The position numbers were made by a program, and so were the translations under genes. From NCEH01 sp043195095 (lineage in GTDB: Bacteria > Pseudomonadota > Alphaproteobacteria > Rhizobiales > Xanthobacteraceae): 64,000 nucleotides of DNA. The stretch lies in NCBI RefSeq assembly GCF_043195095.1, contig NZ_JBAFWN010000010.1; one strand, written 5' to 3'. Under the pieces are notes generated by a model. That model saw nothing but the letters and a program-made list of their open reading frames with translations. It made no database searches and was not told the origin of the DNA. This document shows, one piece after another, positions 32,496-41,232 of the stretch (its first letter is position 1; the number at the start of each line of letters is the position of its first letter).

Positions 32496-34714
32496 GCCTG
32501 CGTCCAAAATTTAGCCGGCGGGGCTTCCTGGTCCTCTCCGGCGCAACCGGCCTGGTGATCGGCGTTGCCGCCCTGTATCGCCACGAACAAGCCGCCAAGG
32601 CAGAAGCCAACGCCTTCGATCACTGGCTCCGCATCGAGCGCGACGGCGCCGTCACATTGTTCTGCGGTCGCTCCGAAATGGGCCAAGGCATTTTTACCGG
32701 CCTCGGGCAGTTGATGGCCGAAGAACTCGAATGCGACTGGCAGAAGCTCAAGGTGGAGACCGGTCCGGCCGACCCCGCCTTCATCAATCTCTATACCAGT
32801 ATGGATGTGCTGACGGGTGGGCACGCTGATCAGGATCAGACGGGCGGCTTCAAGGACTGGGGCCTCGCCGCACTCGCCAGGACCGCCAGCGTGCAGGCCA
32901 CCGGCGCATCGACGAGCGTGCGCGACGGCTTTTTCCGGCTGCGTCAACTTGGTGCCACGGCGCGGGTGATGTTGGTCGAGGCGGCGGCCCGGGAATGGGG
33001 CGTGCTGCCGGCAGAATGCGAGGTGGCGGCTGGTGTCGTCCGCCACGTTCCAAGTGGCAGGCGGCGTAGTTACGGTGAACTCGCGGCCAGCGCCGCCAAA
33101 CTCGACCCGCCCGATCATGTGCCTTTGAAGCCAAGCTCTGCTTGGAATCTGATCGGCAAGAACCTTCCGCGTCTTGACGTACCGGACAAGACCGATGGCA
33201 GCGCTATTTACGGCATCGATGTGCGCCGGCCGAACATGTTGTTCGCGGCGGTGGCCAATTGCCCGGTGTTTGGAGGCAAACTCAAGAAGTTCGACGCGGC
33301 GGAGGCGCTGAAGCTCCCGGGTGTCAAGATGGTTCAAGCCGTGCCTGGCGGCATCGCCGTAGTCGCAGACACCACATGGCACGCGAAGCAGGGACTCGCA
33401 GCCGTTGCAGTAGACTGGGAGGATGGCCCCAACGCCAATCTCAATTCAGCTGCGCTGCAGGCCGACTACTTGGCCGCGCTCGATGGTCCCCTCCATAACA
33501 TCACTACGACCGGCGATGTGGGTGAGGCGATGAAGAACGCGAGAAAGATCGTAACTGCGGAATACCGCCTGCCGTTCCTTGCCCATGCTCCGATGGAGCC
33601 AATGAATTGCACCGCTGAGATCACACCCGATGGCGTTGATGTCTGGGCCCCCTGCCAAAACCAGACGAGGGCGCAGACGGCGGCGGCCAAGGCGGCGGAT
33701 GTCTCAGCCTCAAAGGTCCGTATCCACACGACCCTTCTCGGCGGCGGCTTCGGCCGACGCGGCGAGGCTGACTTTGTCGCCCAGGCTGTGACCTTAGCCA
33801 AGGTGGTCAAGCAACCGGTGCAGGTGATCTGGTCGCGCGAAGAGGACTTGCAGCATGATTTCTACCGGCCGATGGAGCTCGCCCGAATAGCTGGTGGGCT
33901 TGACGAGACCGGTATGCCGGTGGCCTGGCAACAGGACGTCGCCACATCTTCGATCTTTGCCCGCGTATTCCCGCCGATTGTCTGGCTGAAAGGCGATCCC
34001 GCGATCGCTGAGGGCGCCGCCGAGCTCGCCTATGCGATTCCGAACCATGTGATGGGGAGTTCGACGCAGCCAAGCCTCGTGCCGGTCGGCTACTGGCGCT
34101 CGGTCGGCAACTCACAGAATGCGTTCTTCAAAGAGTGCTTTCTGGACGAGATCGCGGCGGCCGGAGGCATTGACCCGGTCGAATTGCGCCGGCGGTTGTT
34201 GAGGGGCCAGCCACGCATGCTGGCGGTGCTCGAACGAGTCGCCAAGGAGGGCGATTGGGGCAAGCCCATGCCGCCGGGCCAGGGCCGCGGCGTGGCGCTG
34301 CATCCATCCGCGGGAAGCATCGTCGCCGAGGTCGCCGAGGTCGCGGTCGAGGGCGGCAGGCTCAGCGTGAAACGGGTCGTGGCCGCGATGGATTGCGGTC
34401 TGGTGATCACGCCCGACAGCGTGGACACGCAGGTTCAGGGCAGTATCGTCTACGGCATGACGGCGGCCCTCTATGGCAAGATCACCATCGAGAAGGGGCG
34501 GGTGACCCAAAGCAATTTCCCCGACTACGACATGGTCCGGATGGCGCAGATGCCTAAGGTAGAAGTGCATATCATCGCCAGCACCGCCAATCCCGGCGGT
34601 GTCGGCCAGCCGCCCACGGCGCCGATCGCGCCGGCCATCGCCAACGCCATCTTCGCCGCTACCGGTAAACGCGTCCGATCGCTGCCGCTGATCGATGAGG
34701 GGTTCACCGTCTAG
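32492..34714 (+). CDS. Molybdopterin subunit of molybdenum hydroxylase (IorB-like)
   Basis: The 740-residue protein starts with a twin-arginine signal (FSRRGFLVLSGATGL) and contains two Ald_Xan_dh-type molybdopterin regions: FCGRSEMGQGIFTGLGQLMA, KIVTAEYRLPFLAHAPMEPM, VWAPCQNQTRAQTAAAKAAD, LLGGGFGRRGEADFVAQAV and NPGGVGQPPTAPIAPAIANA. This is the large subunit of periplasmic isoquinoline oxidoreductase-like enzymes, which hydroxylate N-heterocycles or oxidise aldehydes. No FAD subunit, cytochrome c or XdhC-type maturation gene follows, so electrons probably go to a chromosomal acceptor. Confidence 0.9.
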   Translation: MSLRPKFSRRGFLVLSGATGLVIGVAALYRHEQAAKAEANAFDHWLRIERDGAVTLFCGRSEMGQGIFTGLGQLMAEELECDWQKLKVETGPADPAFINLYTSMDVLTGGHADQDQTGGFKDWGLAALARTASVQATGASTSVRDGFFRLRQLGATARVMLVEAAAREWGVLPAECEVAAGVVRHVPSGRRRSYGELAASAAKLDPPDHVPLKPSSAWNLIGKNLPRLDVPDKTDGSAIYGIDVRRPNMLFAAVANCPVFGGKLKKFDAAEALKLPGVKMVQAVPGGIAVVADTTWHAKQGLAAVAVDWEDGPNANLNSAALQADYLAALDGPLHNITTTGDVGEAMKNARKIVTAEYRLPFLAHAPMEPMNCTAEITPDGVDVWAPCQNQTRAQTAAAKAADVSASKVRIHTTLLGGGFGRRGEADFVAQAVTLAKVVKQPVQVIWSREEDLQHDFYRPMELARIAGGLDETGMPVAWQQDVATSSIFARVFPPIVWLKGDPAIAEGAAELAYAIPNHVMGSSTQPSLVPVGYWRSVGNSQNAFFKECFLDEIAAAGGIDPVELRRRLLRGQPRMLAVLERVAKEGDWGKPMPPGQGRGVALHPSAGSIVAEVAEVAVEGGRLSVKRVVAAMDCGLVITPDSVDTQVQGSIVYGMTAALYGKITIEKGRVTQSNFPDYDMVRMAQMPKVEVHIIASTANPGGVGQPPTAPIAPAIANAIFAATGKRVRSLPLIDEGFTV

Positions 34715-34789
34715 TGGGGCAGCTCCGTCCGCGCGAACCGTGAAGCCAAATTGAAGGTTCGGGTGGTGCCCCGGAAAGATGAGGTCCCA

Positions 34790-35236
34790 ATGAAGACGAT
34801 CGTGATGACAGGGGGGACCAACGGCATCGGACTCGCCGCGGCCGAAGAAATACGGCGAGCGCCGGGCGTTCGCCTCTTAGTTGGCGCGCGAAGTAAAGCA
34901 CCGTCCAAGCTCAAGACTCTGCCGTTCGACCTAGCGCGTCTCGCCAGCGTGCGCAGCTTCGCGGCTGCGGTCGAACAATGGCTCGATGACACGAGCATAG
35001 ATGGGCTCGTGCTTAACGCCGGCATGCAGGTTCGCGATATTAATCAGCGGACCGAGGATGGGTTCGAGCCCACCTTCGCCGTGAATCATCTCGCCCATTA
35101 TCTCCTTCTGCGGCTTTTAAGCCCGAAATTAGCCCCCGGCGCCGTCGTGGTGATCACGACGAGCAACCTCCACGATCCCAAGACGCGCGCGGATCGTCAG
35201 GCACCTGCCCGACCGGCTCCTCCTCCGTTCGCGTAG
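34790..35236 (+). pseudogene. SDR oxidoreductase truncated at the 3' end
   Basis: The N-terminal 135 residues are a clear SDR: TIVMTGGTNGIGLAAAEEIR (nucleotide-binding loop), LDDTSIDGLVLNAGMQ (NAG motif), FAVNHLAHYLLLRLL and VVVITTSNLHDP. The catalytic Tyr-x3-Lys and everything after are missing: from about 35195 the frame runs into the end of the antisense adenine deaminase gene. A deletion or recombination joint lies near there. Confidence 0.7.
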
Positions 35237-36228
35237 GCATCCACCAGGCCAAGGTAACGGCGCTGGTCGGAATCAGAAAGGAAAGCTGCGGTGAAGCTGT
35301 TGCGCGCAAGCTGGAGGAGTTGCTCCCTGGTCAGCCCGAAGGCCTCGTGGCAAGCTTTGAAGTTGTCGTTGATATAACCACAAAAATACGAAGGATCGTC
35401 GGAATTGATAGTAACGCGCGCGCCTTGCTCATATAGTCGCAGCAATGGCTGCGCGCTGATTGCCGGGATCACTTTCAACCTCAGGTTCGAAATAGGGCAT
35501 AGCGTCAGCGGAGTCTGTCGTTCGACGATTGCGCGGACCAAATCAGGATCGTCGACGCAGCTATTGCCATGGTCGATCCGGTCGGCTCCCAGGTCGAACG
35601 CTTCACGCACGTAAGAAGCCGGCCCCTCCTCACCCGCGTGCATTACAAGCCGAAAGCTGCGACTGCGGCATTCTCGAAGGAAGTTTTTGAACTTGGACGG
35701 CGGATGCCCTACCTCCGGCCCGCCCATTCCAATCGCAACGATGTCGTTCGACCATGGCATGAGTTGATCGAGCAGTTGGAACGCGGTTGTCTCGTCCCGG
35801 TGGCGCTGGGCAATGATCATCAGCCCCGTGCTGATGCCAAGCTCTTTGGCGGCGTCGGCAAAGGCCCGCTTTACCCCGCCCATCACCGTATCGATCTTGA
35901 TGCCTCTCGATGTGAAGTTCTGCGTAGCGAGGAAGACCTCTGCGTGCAGCACGTTATCGGCTCGCGCGCGACGCAGGTAAGCCATGGTCATATCATAGAA
36001 ATCTTGCTCGCTGATCAGTACCGTGCAGCCGATCCAATACAGATCGAGAAACGACTGTAAATCGTCGAACTGATACACTGACCTGAGTTGTTCGATGCTC
36101 ATCCAAGGCAAGGCGATGTCATTGCGGCGCGCCAGTTCGAAAATCAGCTCCGGCTCAAGGCTGCCTTCCAGATGCATGTGCAATTCGGCCTTAGGCAGAC
36201 CGCCGATGAAGTCATCCAGTTCATTCAC
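35197..36228 (-). CDS. Adenine deaminase, type 2 (adenosine-deaminase family)
   Basis: The 343-residue amidohydrolase has all metal and catalytic motifs: PKAELHMHLEGSLEPELIFE (HxH, residues 14-26), RLVMHAGEEGPASYVREAFD (His and Glu), RIDHGNSCVDDPDLV and VTINSDDPSYFCGYINDN. The N-terminal block with LQSFLDLYWIGCTVLISEQD fits the fungal-like adenine deaminases better than true adenosine deaminases. Reaction: adenine to hypoxanthine plus ammonia, in the cytosol. It stands alone in the cargo; overlap with the cut SDR gene suggests arrival by rearrangement. Confidence 0.87.
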   Translation of the reverse strand: MNELDDFIGGLPKAELHMHLEGSLEPELIFELARRNDIALPWMSIEQLRSVYQFDDLQSFLDLYWIGCTVLISEQDFYDMTMAYLRRARADNVLHAEVFLATQNFTSRGIKIDTVMGGVKRAFADAAKELGISTGLMIIAQRHRDETTAFQLLDQLMPWSNDIVAIGMGGPEVGHPPSKFKNFLRECRSRSFRLVMHAGEEGPASYVREAFDLGADRIDHGNSCVDDPDLVRAIVERQTPLTLCPISNLRLKVIPAISAQPLLRLYEQGARVTINSDDPSYFCGYINDNFKACHEAFGLTREQLLQLARNSFTAAFLSDSDQRRYLGLVDAYANGGGAGRAGA

Positions 36229-36272
36229 GACACACTGTTCCTTTTCCTTGGGAGGGCCGCAGCCATCGTTCG

Positions 36273-36425
36273 CTACGACATTTGCTCTAGCGCGGTCAGG
36301 ATATCGAGCCGGATATTGTCATAGTTCTCCAATCCGACAGACAACCGGATGAGCCCGGCCGAGAAACCATGCGCGGCCCGTTCCTCGGGAGCGTGGGTAG
36401 CATGAACGCGGGACGGCCGACCAAT
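36273..36425 (-). pseudogene. C-terminal remnant of a PLP-dependent Cys/Met-metabolism enzyme
   Basis: The leftward frame reads HATHAPEERAAHGFSAG, then LIRLSVGLENYDNIRLDILT and ALEQMS before a stop. This is the closing segment of the cystathionine gamma-synthase / methionine gamma-lyase family. About 350 upstream residues are absent: a stop and an Lrp-type fragment follow immediately. Confidence 0.6.
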
Positions 36426-36427
36426 TC

Positions 36428-36658
36428 ATGGACGAAGTCGTTGGCGTGCCAGAGGTGCGATCGGCGGTCCTCGTGACAGGGCGCTACGATCTGGTCGTAC
36501 ATGTGGTGGTGTTGCAGGACACCCGACGCCTGAAGGACCTGGCATTCGACCAGTTCACCAACAGGCCGGGGTTCGCCCGTATCGAAACATCGATGATTTT
36601 GATGAGCGCAGGAGGGGCGAACTGCCGGTGTTCCGCACTCTCCCGTAGGTCGAACTGA
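36428..36658 (+). pseudogene. Lrp/AsnC-type regulator remnant (ligand-binding part)
   Basis: The frame contains VRSAVLVTGRYDLVVHVVVL, then FDQFTNRPGFARIETSMILM, the RAM/AsnC ligand-binding domain. The N-terminal helix-turn-helix domain is missing and the end runs into unrelated residues. Methionine gamma-lyase genes are often next to an Lrp regulator, so the two remnants may come from one lost locus. Confidence 0.55.
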
Positions 36659-36819
36659 CACGATCTCTGCGAGAGACTTCATCCCCCTTTCGTCAATCTA
36701 GCGGAGCACTTGCCGACGGGATGAGGATCGTTGAGTCAACGCTGAGGATGTCGGCGACATCGAAGGCCTGGCGTCGTTCTCAGCCTCGGGGCTATGAATG
36801 TAGCGCTGCGCGACCTCAA

Positions 36820-37431
36820 CAGGATCGTCGCCCTCTGGCGGACCTGATCACTTACAGCCAGCCTATTCTCTACAGCCACTTCAAGGGCAAGGCCGAGATC
36901 AGGGCCGCAGTCGCTACGAGGGGATTTGAGGAGCTCGCGACCCGATTAAAGGCGGAGACCTAAAATATTGCTGGCGCCGATGGCGTATTGCGTAACGTCT
37001 GTGCCGCCTACGTTAATTTTGCCCGGTCCCGGCCGATCGTCTATGAGGCGATGTTTGTCTTGCCGACAAACATCAAATTCGCCAGCGATGAAGCGCCATC
37101 AGCACTTCGCGCCGCCTTCGAGGCGTTAGTCGCCGCACTAGGTCCAAATCGGCGAGAGCCGGTGTTTCCAGCCGAAGTGCTATGGGGCGCGTTGCATGGC
37201 TTGGTCGTCCTTACGCAATCAGGACGCATCCCCGCTTCAGGAACTGAGGCTCGCTTCGAATCCTTGTTGAAAGGTTCAGCAGCGGGGAACCACACGTCGG
37301 CGATCACCCCATCGAAAGGGCGACAACCACGTCTGCAACCAAAAAGGGGCGTGGTCCAATGGTACGACCAAATCATCGCTAGAACGCCGCCGTACTGCAG
37401 CGGACCGGAGACGCTAATAGCATTTCGATGA
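36820..37431 (+). pseudogene. TetR-family regulator broken by an in-frame stop
   Basis: SQPILYSHFKGKAEIRAAVA is the end of a TetR helix-turn-helix, and after an in-frame TAA (36961-36963) the same frame continues with LRNVCAAYVNFARSRPIVYE and AMFVLPTNIKFASDEAPSAL, a TetR C-terminal (WHG-type) domain. The N-terminus is also degraded. Single nonsense loss is the simplest reading; the last 40 codons do not look native. Confidence 0.6.
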
Positions 37432-37466
37432 GTCGACAGCCGCCCTACTGATCAGTAGTCGTGCGA

Positions 37467-37955
37467 CTAGCTAGATGTATCGTCCTGAATATCGTCCGCG
37501 AACCTGCGCATGAGTCGTACCAGGTCTTCGACGTCGCGCTGCTTCCACTCGGCAAAGATTCGTCTGCCAATTCGCTCGCGCGCGTCATCCACCAACTCCG
37601 TCATCGCTTTACCCTTGGCCGTGATGGTTGCCTCGCGAACGCGACGATCGGCGGCGCCTCCTTGGCGCTCAACGAGGCCCAATGCCTCTAACTTCGCGAC
37701 TTGACGACTGACAGTGGTGTAGTCACGCCCGACGCGATCGGCGAGACCGACGACGCCTACTGGGCCCAACCGCTCCACCATGACCAACAGCGGGAACAAC
37801 GCTCGATCGAGCGTGATTCCAGCTTCCCGCACCATTGCGGCGTCGCGCTGTGGACGGTTCATCACGCTCACAATGTCGATCAACGCGCCGTGAAGCTCGC
37901 GGAGTTGAGACCGTATGTGTGTATTATGCACTTGTTTAGTTGACTCCATGCGCAA
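37467..37955 (-). CDS. MarR-family repressor
   Basis: The 162-residue winged-helix protein has the MarR core: LFPLLVMVERLGPVGVVGLA, DRVGRDYTTVSRQVAKLEAL (recognition helix) and GLVERQGGAADRRVREATIT (wing). It is divergent from the FAD monooxygenase gene, 26 bases apart, and two almost identical 15-bp dyads flank the start codons. It should repress both genes and release on binding a phenolic ligand (inferred). ATG at 37955 or 37949 are both possible. Confidence 0.87.
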   Translation of the reverse strand: MRMESTKQVHNTHIRSQLRELHGALIDIVSVMNRPQRDAAMVREAGITLDRALFPLLVMVERLGPVGVVGLADRVGRDYTTVSRQVAKLEALGLVERQGGAADRRVREATITAKGKAMTELVDDARERIGRRIFAEWKQRDVEDLVRLMRRFADDIQDDTSS

Positions 37956-37981
37956 GCTCCAATTATGTGCATATTACACAC
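37917..37981. promoter_or_regulatory. Pair of MarR operator-like dyads
   Basis: GTGTGTATTATGCAC (37917-37931) and GTGCATATTACACAC (37967-37981) are reverse complements of each other except at the centre base, and each is itself a rough dyad. They flank the MarR start, and the second abuts the ATG of the monooxygenase gene. Spacing centre to centre is 50 bases. This fits MarR autoregulation. Confidence 0.6.
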
Positions 37982-39517
37982 ATGGAGATGACAGTGACAG
38001 AGCAATTTGCGGCAGACGTGCTGATCTGCGGCGCGGGAGCGGCCGGATTGACGTTGGCAATCGACCTGGCGCGCCGGGGCGTTTCCTTCCGGCTGATCGA
38101 GAAGATAGACGACCCCTTTCGCGGTTCGCGCGGCAAAGGCATCCAGCCGCGCACACAGGAGATTTTCGAAGACCTGTGTATTCTCGACCGGATCGTTGCA
38201 GCGGGCGGCGCATATCCAAAACAGCGCGAATATCAGGACGACAGAAGCTACACCGACTCCGTGGTTGTAGAGCAGCAGGAGCCCACCACGATGGAGCCCT
38301 ATCATCTCGCGCTGATGGCGCCCCAGTTCCTGACTGAGAGCGTCATGCGCGAGCGACTTATCGAACTTGGGCAGCGCCCGCAGTTCGGTTGCGAACTTCT
38401 GGGCTTTGACGAGGACGCGGATGGGGTAACGGCCCATATTCTAGGTACGAGGGGGGAGGAGATTATCCGCACTCGCTGGCTGGTCGGCGCCGATGGCGGC
38501 CGCAGTTTCGTGCGCCACGCGCTCGACATCGGCTTTCCCGGCAAAACGCTGGGTGTTCGCGCGGTCGTCGCCGACGTGGAACTGACCGGCCTCAGTCGGG
38601 AAGTCTGGCATCGGTTCAACGAAGGCGACATGGAGCGGCAGATCTCGTTCTGCCCGCTGTCTGGAACCGACCTGTTCCAAGTGCAGGGCCCGATCCCGCT
38701 CGACGGCGACATCGACCTCTCCGCCGAAGGCTTGACCGCACTGGTTGCCAAGCGGACCGGGCGTCACGACATTTGCATCAGGTCGGTGGCGTGGGCATCG
38801 GCCTTCAACATGAACGCCCGTCTTGCTGATCGTTATCGTGTCGGCCGCGTCTTCCTAGTCGGCGATGCTGCGCATGTTCACCCCCCGACGGGAGGTCAAG
38901 GGCTGAATACCAGCGTGCAAGATGCATATAATCTTGGGTGGAAGCTGGCTGCGGTGCTAAACGGCGCGCGGGACATATTACTCGATAGCTACGAAGAAGA
39001 GCGCCGGCCTGTAGCTGCCGCTGTCCTCGGCCTCGCAACCAAACTGCTCGATGCCGTCAAGCGTGGCGAGATGCGACGCGGTCGTGAGGTGAACCAGCTC
39101 GATCTGGGCTATCCGGAATCCTCGCTTGCGCTGGAGCGACCCCAGCGCACTCGGGGACCGCTCGCCGGCGATCGCGCTCCCGACGCGTTGATCCGGGGCG
39201 CCGCTGGTCAGCCGACCCGTCTGTTTTCGCTCTTCAAGGGTACACATTGGACGCTGATCGGACAGGATGCAGCACGCGATGCGGTGCCTGCTCGTCCTTG
39301 TTTGCACGTCCACACGTTCGGCACACAAGGCGATCTCGTTGACGTTGGTGGCTCGTTCAACGACGCATATGGATTGGCATCCGGCGACTGGGTGCTTGTG
39401 CGTCCAGACGGCTATATCGGCGCAATCGTCGGCCGCAACGATGTTGGCTCGTTAGAAAATTATCTCGATCGGCTCGCGGTAGCGAACTCCAGACGGGGTG
39501 ATTACCCTTGTCCTTGA
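37982..39517 (+). CDS. FAD-dependent aromatic monooxygenase (PheA/TfdB/UbiH type)
   Basis: This flavoprotein hydroxylase of 511 residues has the dinucleotide-binding motif VLICGAGAAGLTLAIDLARR, the DG motif WLVGADGGRSFVRHALDI and the GD motif VGRVFLVGDAAHVHPPTGGQ followed by GLNTSVQDAYNLGWKLAAVL. The C-terminal thioredoxin-like part is typical of phenol or pentachlorophenol hydroxylases. Reaction: NAD(P)H and O2-dependent ring hydroxylation; the substrate is unknown. The last few residues (NSRRGDYPCP) follow a junction with a broken gene, so the native end may be slightly altered. Confidence 0.87.
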   Translation: MEMTVTEQFAADVLICGAGAAGLTLAIDLARRGVSFRLIEKIDDPFRGSRGKGIQPRTQEIFEDLCILDRIVAAGGAYPKQREYQDDRSYTDSVVVEQQEPTTMEPYHLALMAPQFLTESVMRERLIELGQRPQFGCELLGFDEDADGVTAHILGTRGEEIIRTRWLVGADGGRSFVRHALDIGFPGKTLGVRAVVADVELTGLSREVWHRFNEGDMERQISFCPLSGTDLFQVQGPIPLDGDIDLSAEGLTALVAKRTGRHDICIRSVAWASAFNMNARLADRYRVGRVFLVGDAAHVHPPTGGQGLNTSVQDAYNLGWKLAAVLNGARDILLDSYEEERRPVAAAVLGLATKLLDAVKRGEMRRGREVNQLDLGYPESSLALERPQRTRGPLAGDRAPDALIRGAAGQPTRLFSLFKGTHWTLIGQDAARDAVPARPCLHVHTFGTQGDLVDVGGSFNDAYGLASGDWVLVRPDGYIGAIVGRNDVGSLENYLDRLAVANSRRGDYPCP

Positions 39518-39797
39518 GCAGTTCGTCAAGCGCTCCTCGGTCATCCATGCACAGCGGGCAGGGGCAAACTACTCGAAAGCGGACTCGAGAGCCTCCCACT
39601 TCGCGTCGATGACTTAAGGAAAAGCCGGCGCAGAATGCACGCCGGGTCATGGACGCGAGGATGCGATCGTCGGGAATCGCGGCGATGTCCTGCAGCGCCA
39701 AAGGCCGGGTTTCAGCGAGCATTTGATCAAACGTGTCTCGGCTGCCGTGGCGCTCGGCCGCCAAATCGATGATTTCGTCGAAGCGCCGCATTTTCAT
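39500..39797 (-). pseudogene. DNA-3-methyladenine glycosylase I remnant
   Basis: The leftward frame starts MKMRRFDEIIDLAAERHGSR and reads AAIPDDRILASMTRRAFCAG, the N-terminus of alphaproteobacterial Tag-like glycosylases. The expected continuation (KVIDAKWEALESAFE, then FAPARCAWMTEERL) is found only in another frame, with a stop inside. At least two frame breaks and loss of the C-terminal half make it non-functional. Confidence 0.6.
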
Positions 39798-40136
39798 CTA
39801 TCCGTGGACTGCTATCGCCGCGGCGGAGACCGCCATCAGGGCCGCAGCGACCGGCAGGTGCCCCCAGTCGCGACTACGGATCAGCGTCGCGACGGCGGCG
39901 AGCCTGAAAATGGCGCTCGCGAGCGCCCCAACCCGCGACTTCGCCGGAATCACCAGAATTAAGCCGATTAAGACTCCAAGGCTGCCGGTCACCCGGTTAA
40001 ACCCGGCCGGAGAGCCCCAGAGCGCGAAGTTTTCTCGGGCCAATGGAGGGCCTGCGAAGTTGAGCCCGCCCGTCCCGATCATCACGACGCCAAGTGCGAT
40101 CGGAAGGCCGACAATGATAAATTTGATTATCGGCAT
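39798..40136 (-). CDS. Small four-helix membrane protein
   Basis: The 112-residue protein MPIIKFIIVGLPIALGVVMI is hydrophobic with about four membrane segments (also VTGSLGVLIGLILVIPA, LASAIFRLAAVATLI, LPVAAALMAVSAAAIAVHG). It resembles DoxX/DUF4267-like small membrane proteins, but I cannot fix the family. The ATG at 40136 follows the upstream small gene by 16 bases, so they are probably cotranscribed. An in-frame start at 40190 would overlap that gene. Confidence 0.6.
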   Translation of the reverse strand: MPIIKFIIVGLPIALGVVMIGTGGLNFAGPPLARENFALWGSPAGFNRVTGSLGVLIGLILVIPAKSRVGALASAIFRLAAVATLIRSRDWGHLPVAAALMAVSAAAIAVHG

Positions 40137-40152
40137 AGTCCGGTCCCCGCTT

Positions 40153-40383
40153 TCAATGTTCGGGCGCAGCGGTGCTAGCGATGTGGGCATCGCTAGCCTC
40201 CGGATTCCGGTTTTGGCGTAGCTCCTCCTTCAGTCGTGCGACCTCCCGCTCCAGGCGCTCGATGCGGTCGAGTGTGTAGTCGAAGCTGGTGGACTCCATC
40301 GCCTGCAGGAAAGCCCAGGCGGCTGCGAGGATGCGCCGGAATTTCCCCGGCCCCGGGGCCGCATAATTGGCTGTGTGTGTCAT
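40153..40383 (-). CDS. Hypothetical protein with coiled-coil segment (76 aa)
   Basis: MTHTANYAAPGPGKFRRILA is followed by a helix FDYTLDRIERLEREVARLKE with heptad leucines/isoleucines, a short coiled coil, and a disordered tail. AGGAGCTCC lies just before the start, on the coding strand, giving a good ribosome-binding site. It precedes the small membrane protein gene. The family is not recognised. Confidence 0.55.
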   Translation of the reverse strand: MTHTANYAAPGPGKFRRILAAAWAFLQAMESTSFDYTLDRIERLEREVARLKEELRQNRNPEASDAHIASTAAPEH

Positions 40384-40430
40384 CAGGAGCTCCTCGGAAA
40401 TGATGATCGGCGCTGCACTAATCCTTCGGG

Positions 40431-41177
40431 CTAGATGGCCGTCAGGCCGCCATCGACGGGAAGGTCGATGCCGGCGACGTAGCTGCTGAGGCCCGAGGCG
40501 AGGAACAACGCCGCGCAGGCGATCTCGTCGGGATCCGCCAGGCGTCCCAAGGGGGTCATCGCGACGATCTGCTTTCGGGCCTCGGCCGCGCCCTCTCCGG
40601 ACGGAAACTGATCGGCGAACATGGGCGTGTCGACCGCGCCCGGGCTCAACACGTTGGTCCTGATGCCCCGATCCTTCAGTTCGCTGGTCCAGGTCCGGGC
40701 AAATGACCGGATCGCGGCCTTGGTCGCGCTGTAAGCGCTGCGGCCGGGGAGGCCTTTGTTCTTCCCGGCCGCCGCCACGAGGATGATCGACGCACCATCG
40801 TTCAGGTAAGGCAGCGCCTTTTGAACGGTGAAATAGGTGCCGCGGGCATTGGTGTTGAAGGTCTTGTCGAAGTGCTCGGGTGTCGCCGTGGCGGTCATCG
40901 TCCTTTCGACGAAGGCCGCGCCCGCGACAAGCACATCGATCTTTCCCTTTTCCGCAACGGTCTCATAGAGACGGTCGAGGTCATTAAGGTTTGAGATGTC
41001 CGTCTTTATGCCGGTGACATTGTCGCCGATCTCGGCGACAGCCTTGTCGATCTCGGCCTGCCGTCGCCCGGCGATGAACACATAGGCACCCTGCTCAACG
41101 AACCTTTTGGCGGTCGCGAGGCCGATGCCGCTGCTGCCGCCTGTGACGATGGCGATCTTGTTTTTCAACAAAGACAT
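40431..41177 (-). CDS. SDR-family oxidoreductase A
   Basis: The 248-residue classical SDR has IAIVTGGSSGIGLATAKRF (NAD(P)-binding), VLVAGAAFVERTMTA (in place of NAG), catalytic Tyr and Lys in SAYSATKAAIRSFARTW and the C-terminal VAGIDLPVDGGLTAI. Substrate unknown. It is the last gene of a four-gene leftward cluster under a divergent TetR; the related SDR at 41777 suggests duplication. Confidence 0.88.
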   Translation of the reverse strand: MSLLKNKIAIVTGGSSGIGLATAKRFVEQGAYVFIAGRRQAEIDKAVAEIGDNVTGIKTDISNLNDLDRLYETVAEKGKIDVLVAGAAFVERTMTATATPEHFDKTFNTNARGTYFTVQKALPYLNDGASIILVAAAGKNKGLPGRSAYSATKAAIRSFARTWTSELKDRGIRTNVLSPGAVDTPMFADQFPSGEGAAEARKQIVAMTPLGRLADPDEIACAALFLASGLSSYVAGIDLPVDGGLTAI

Positions 41178-41232
41178 GCTGTTTCTTTCTTCGTCGGGGG
41201 CAGGTCTGACCGCAGTTGATGGGCCTTGCTGA

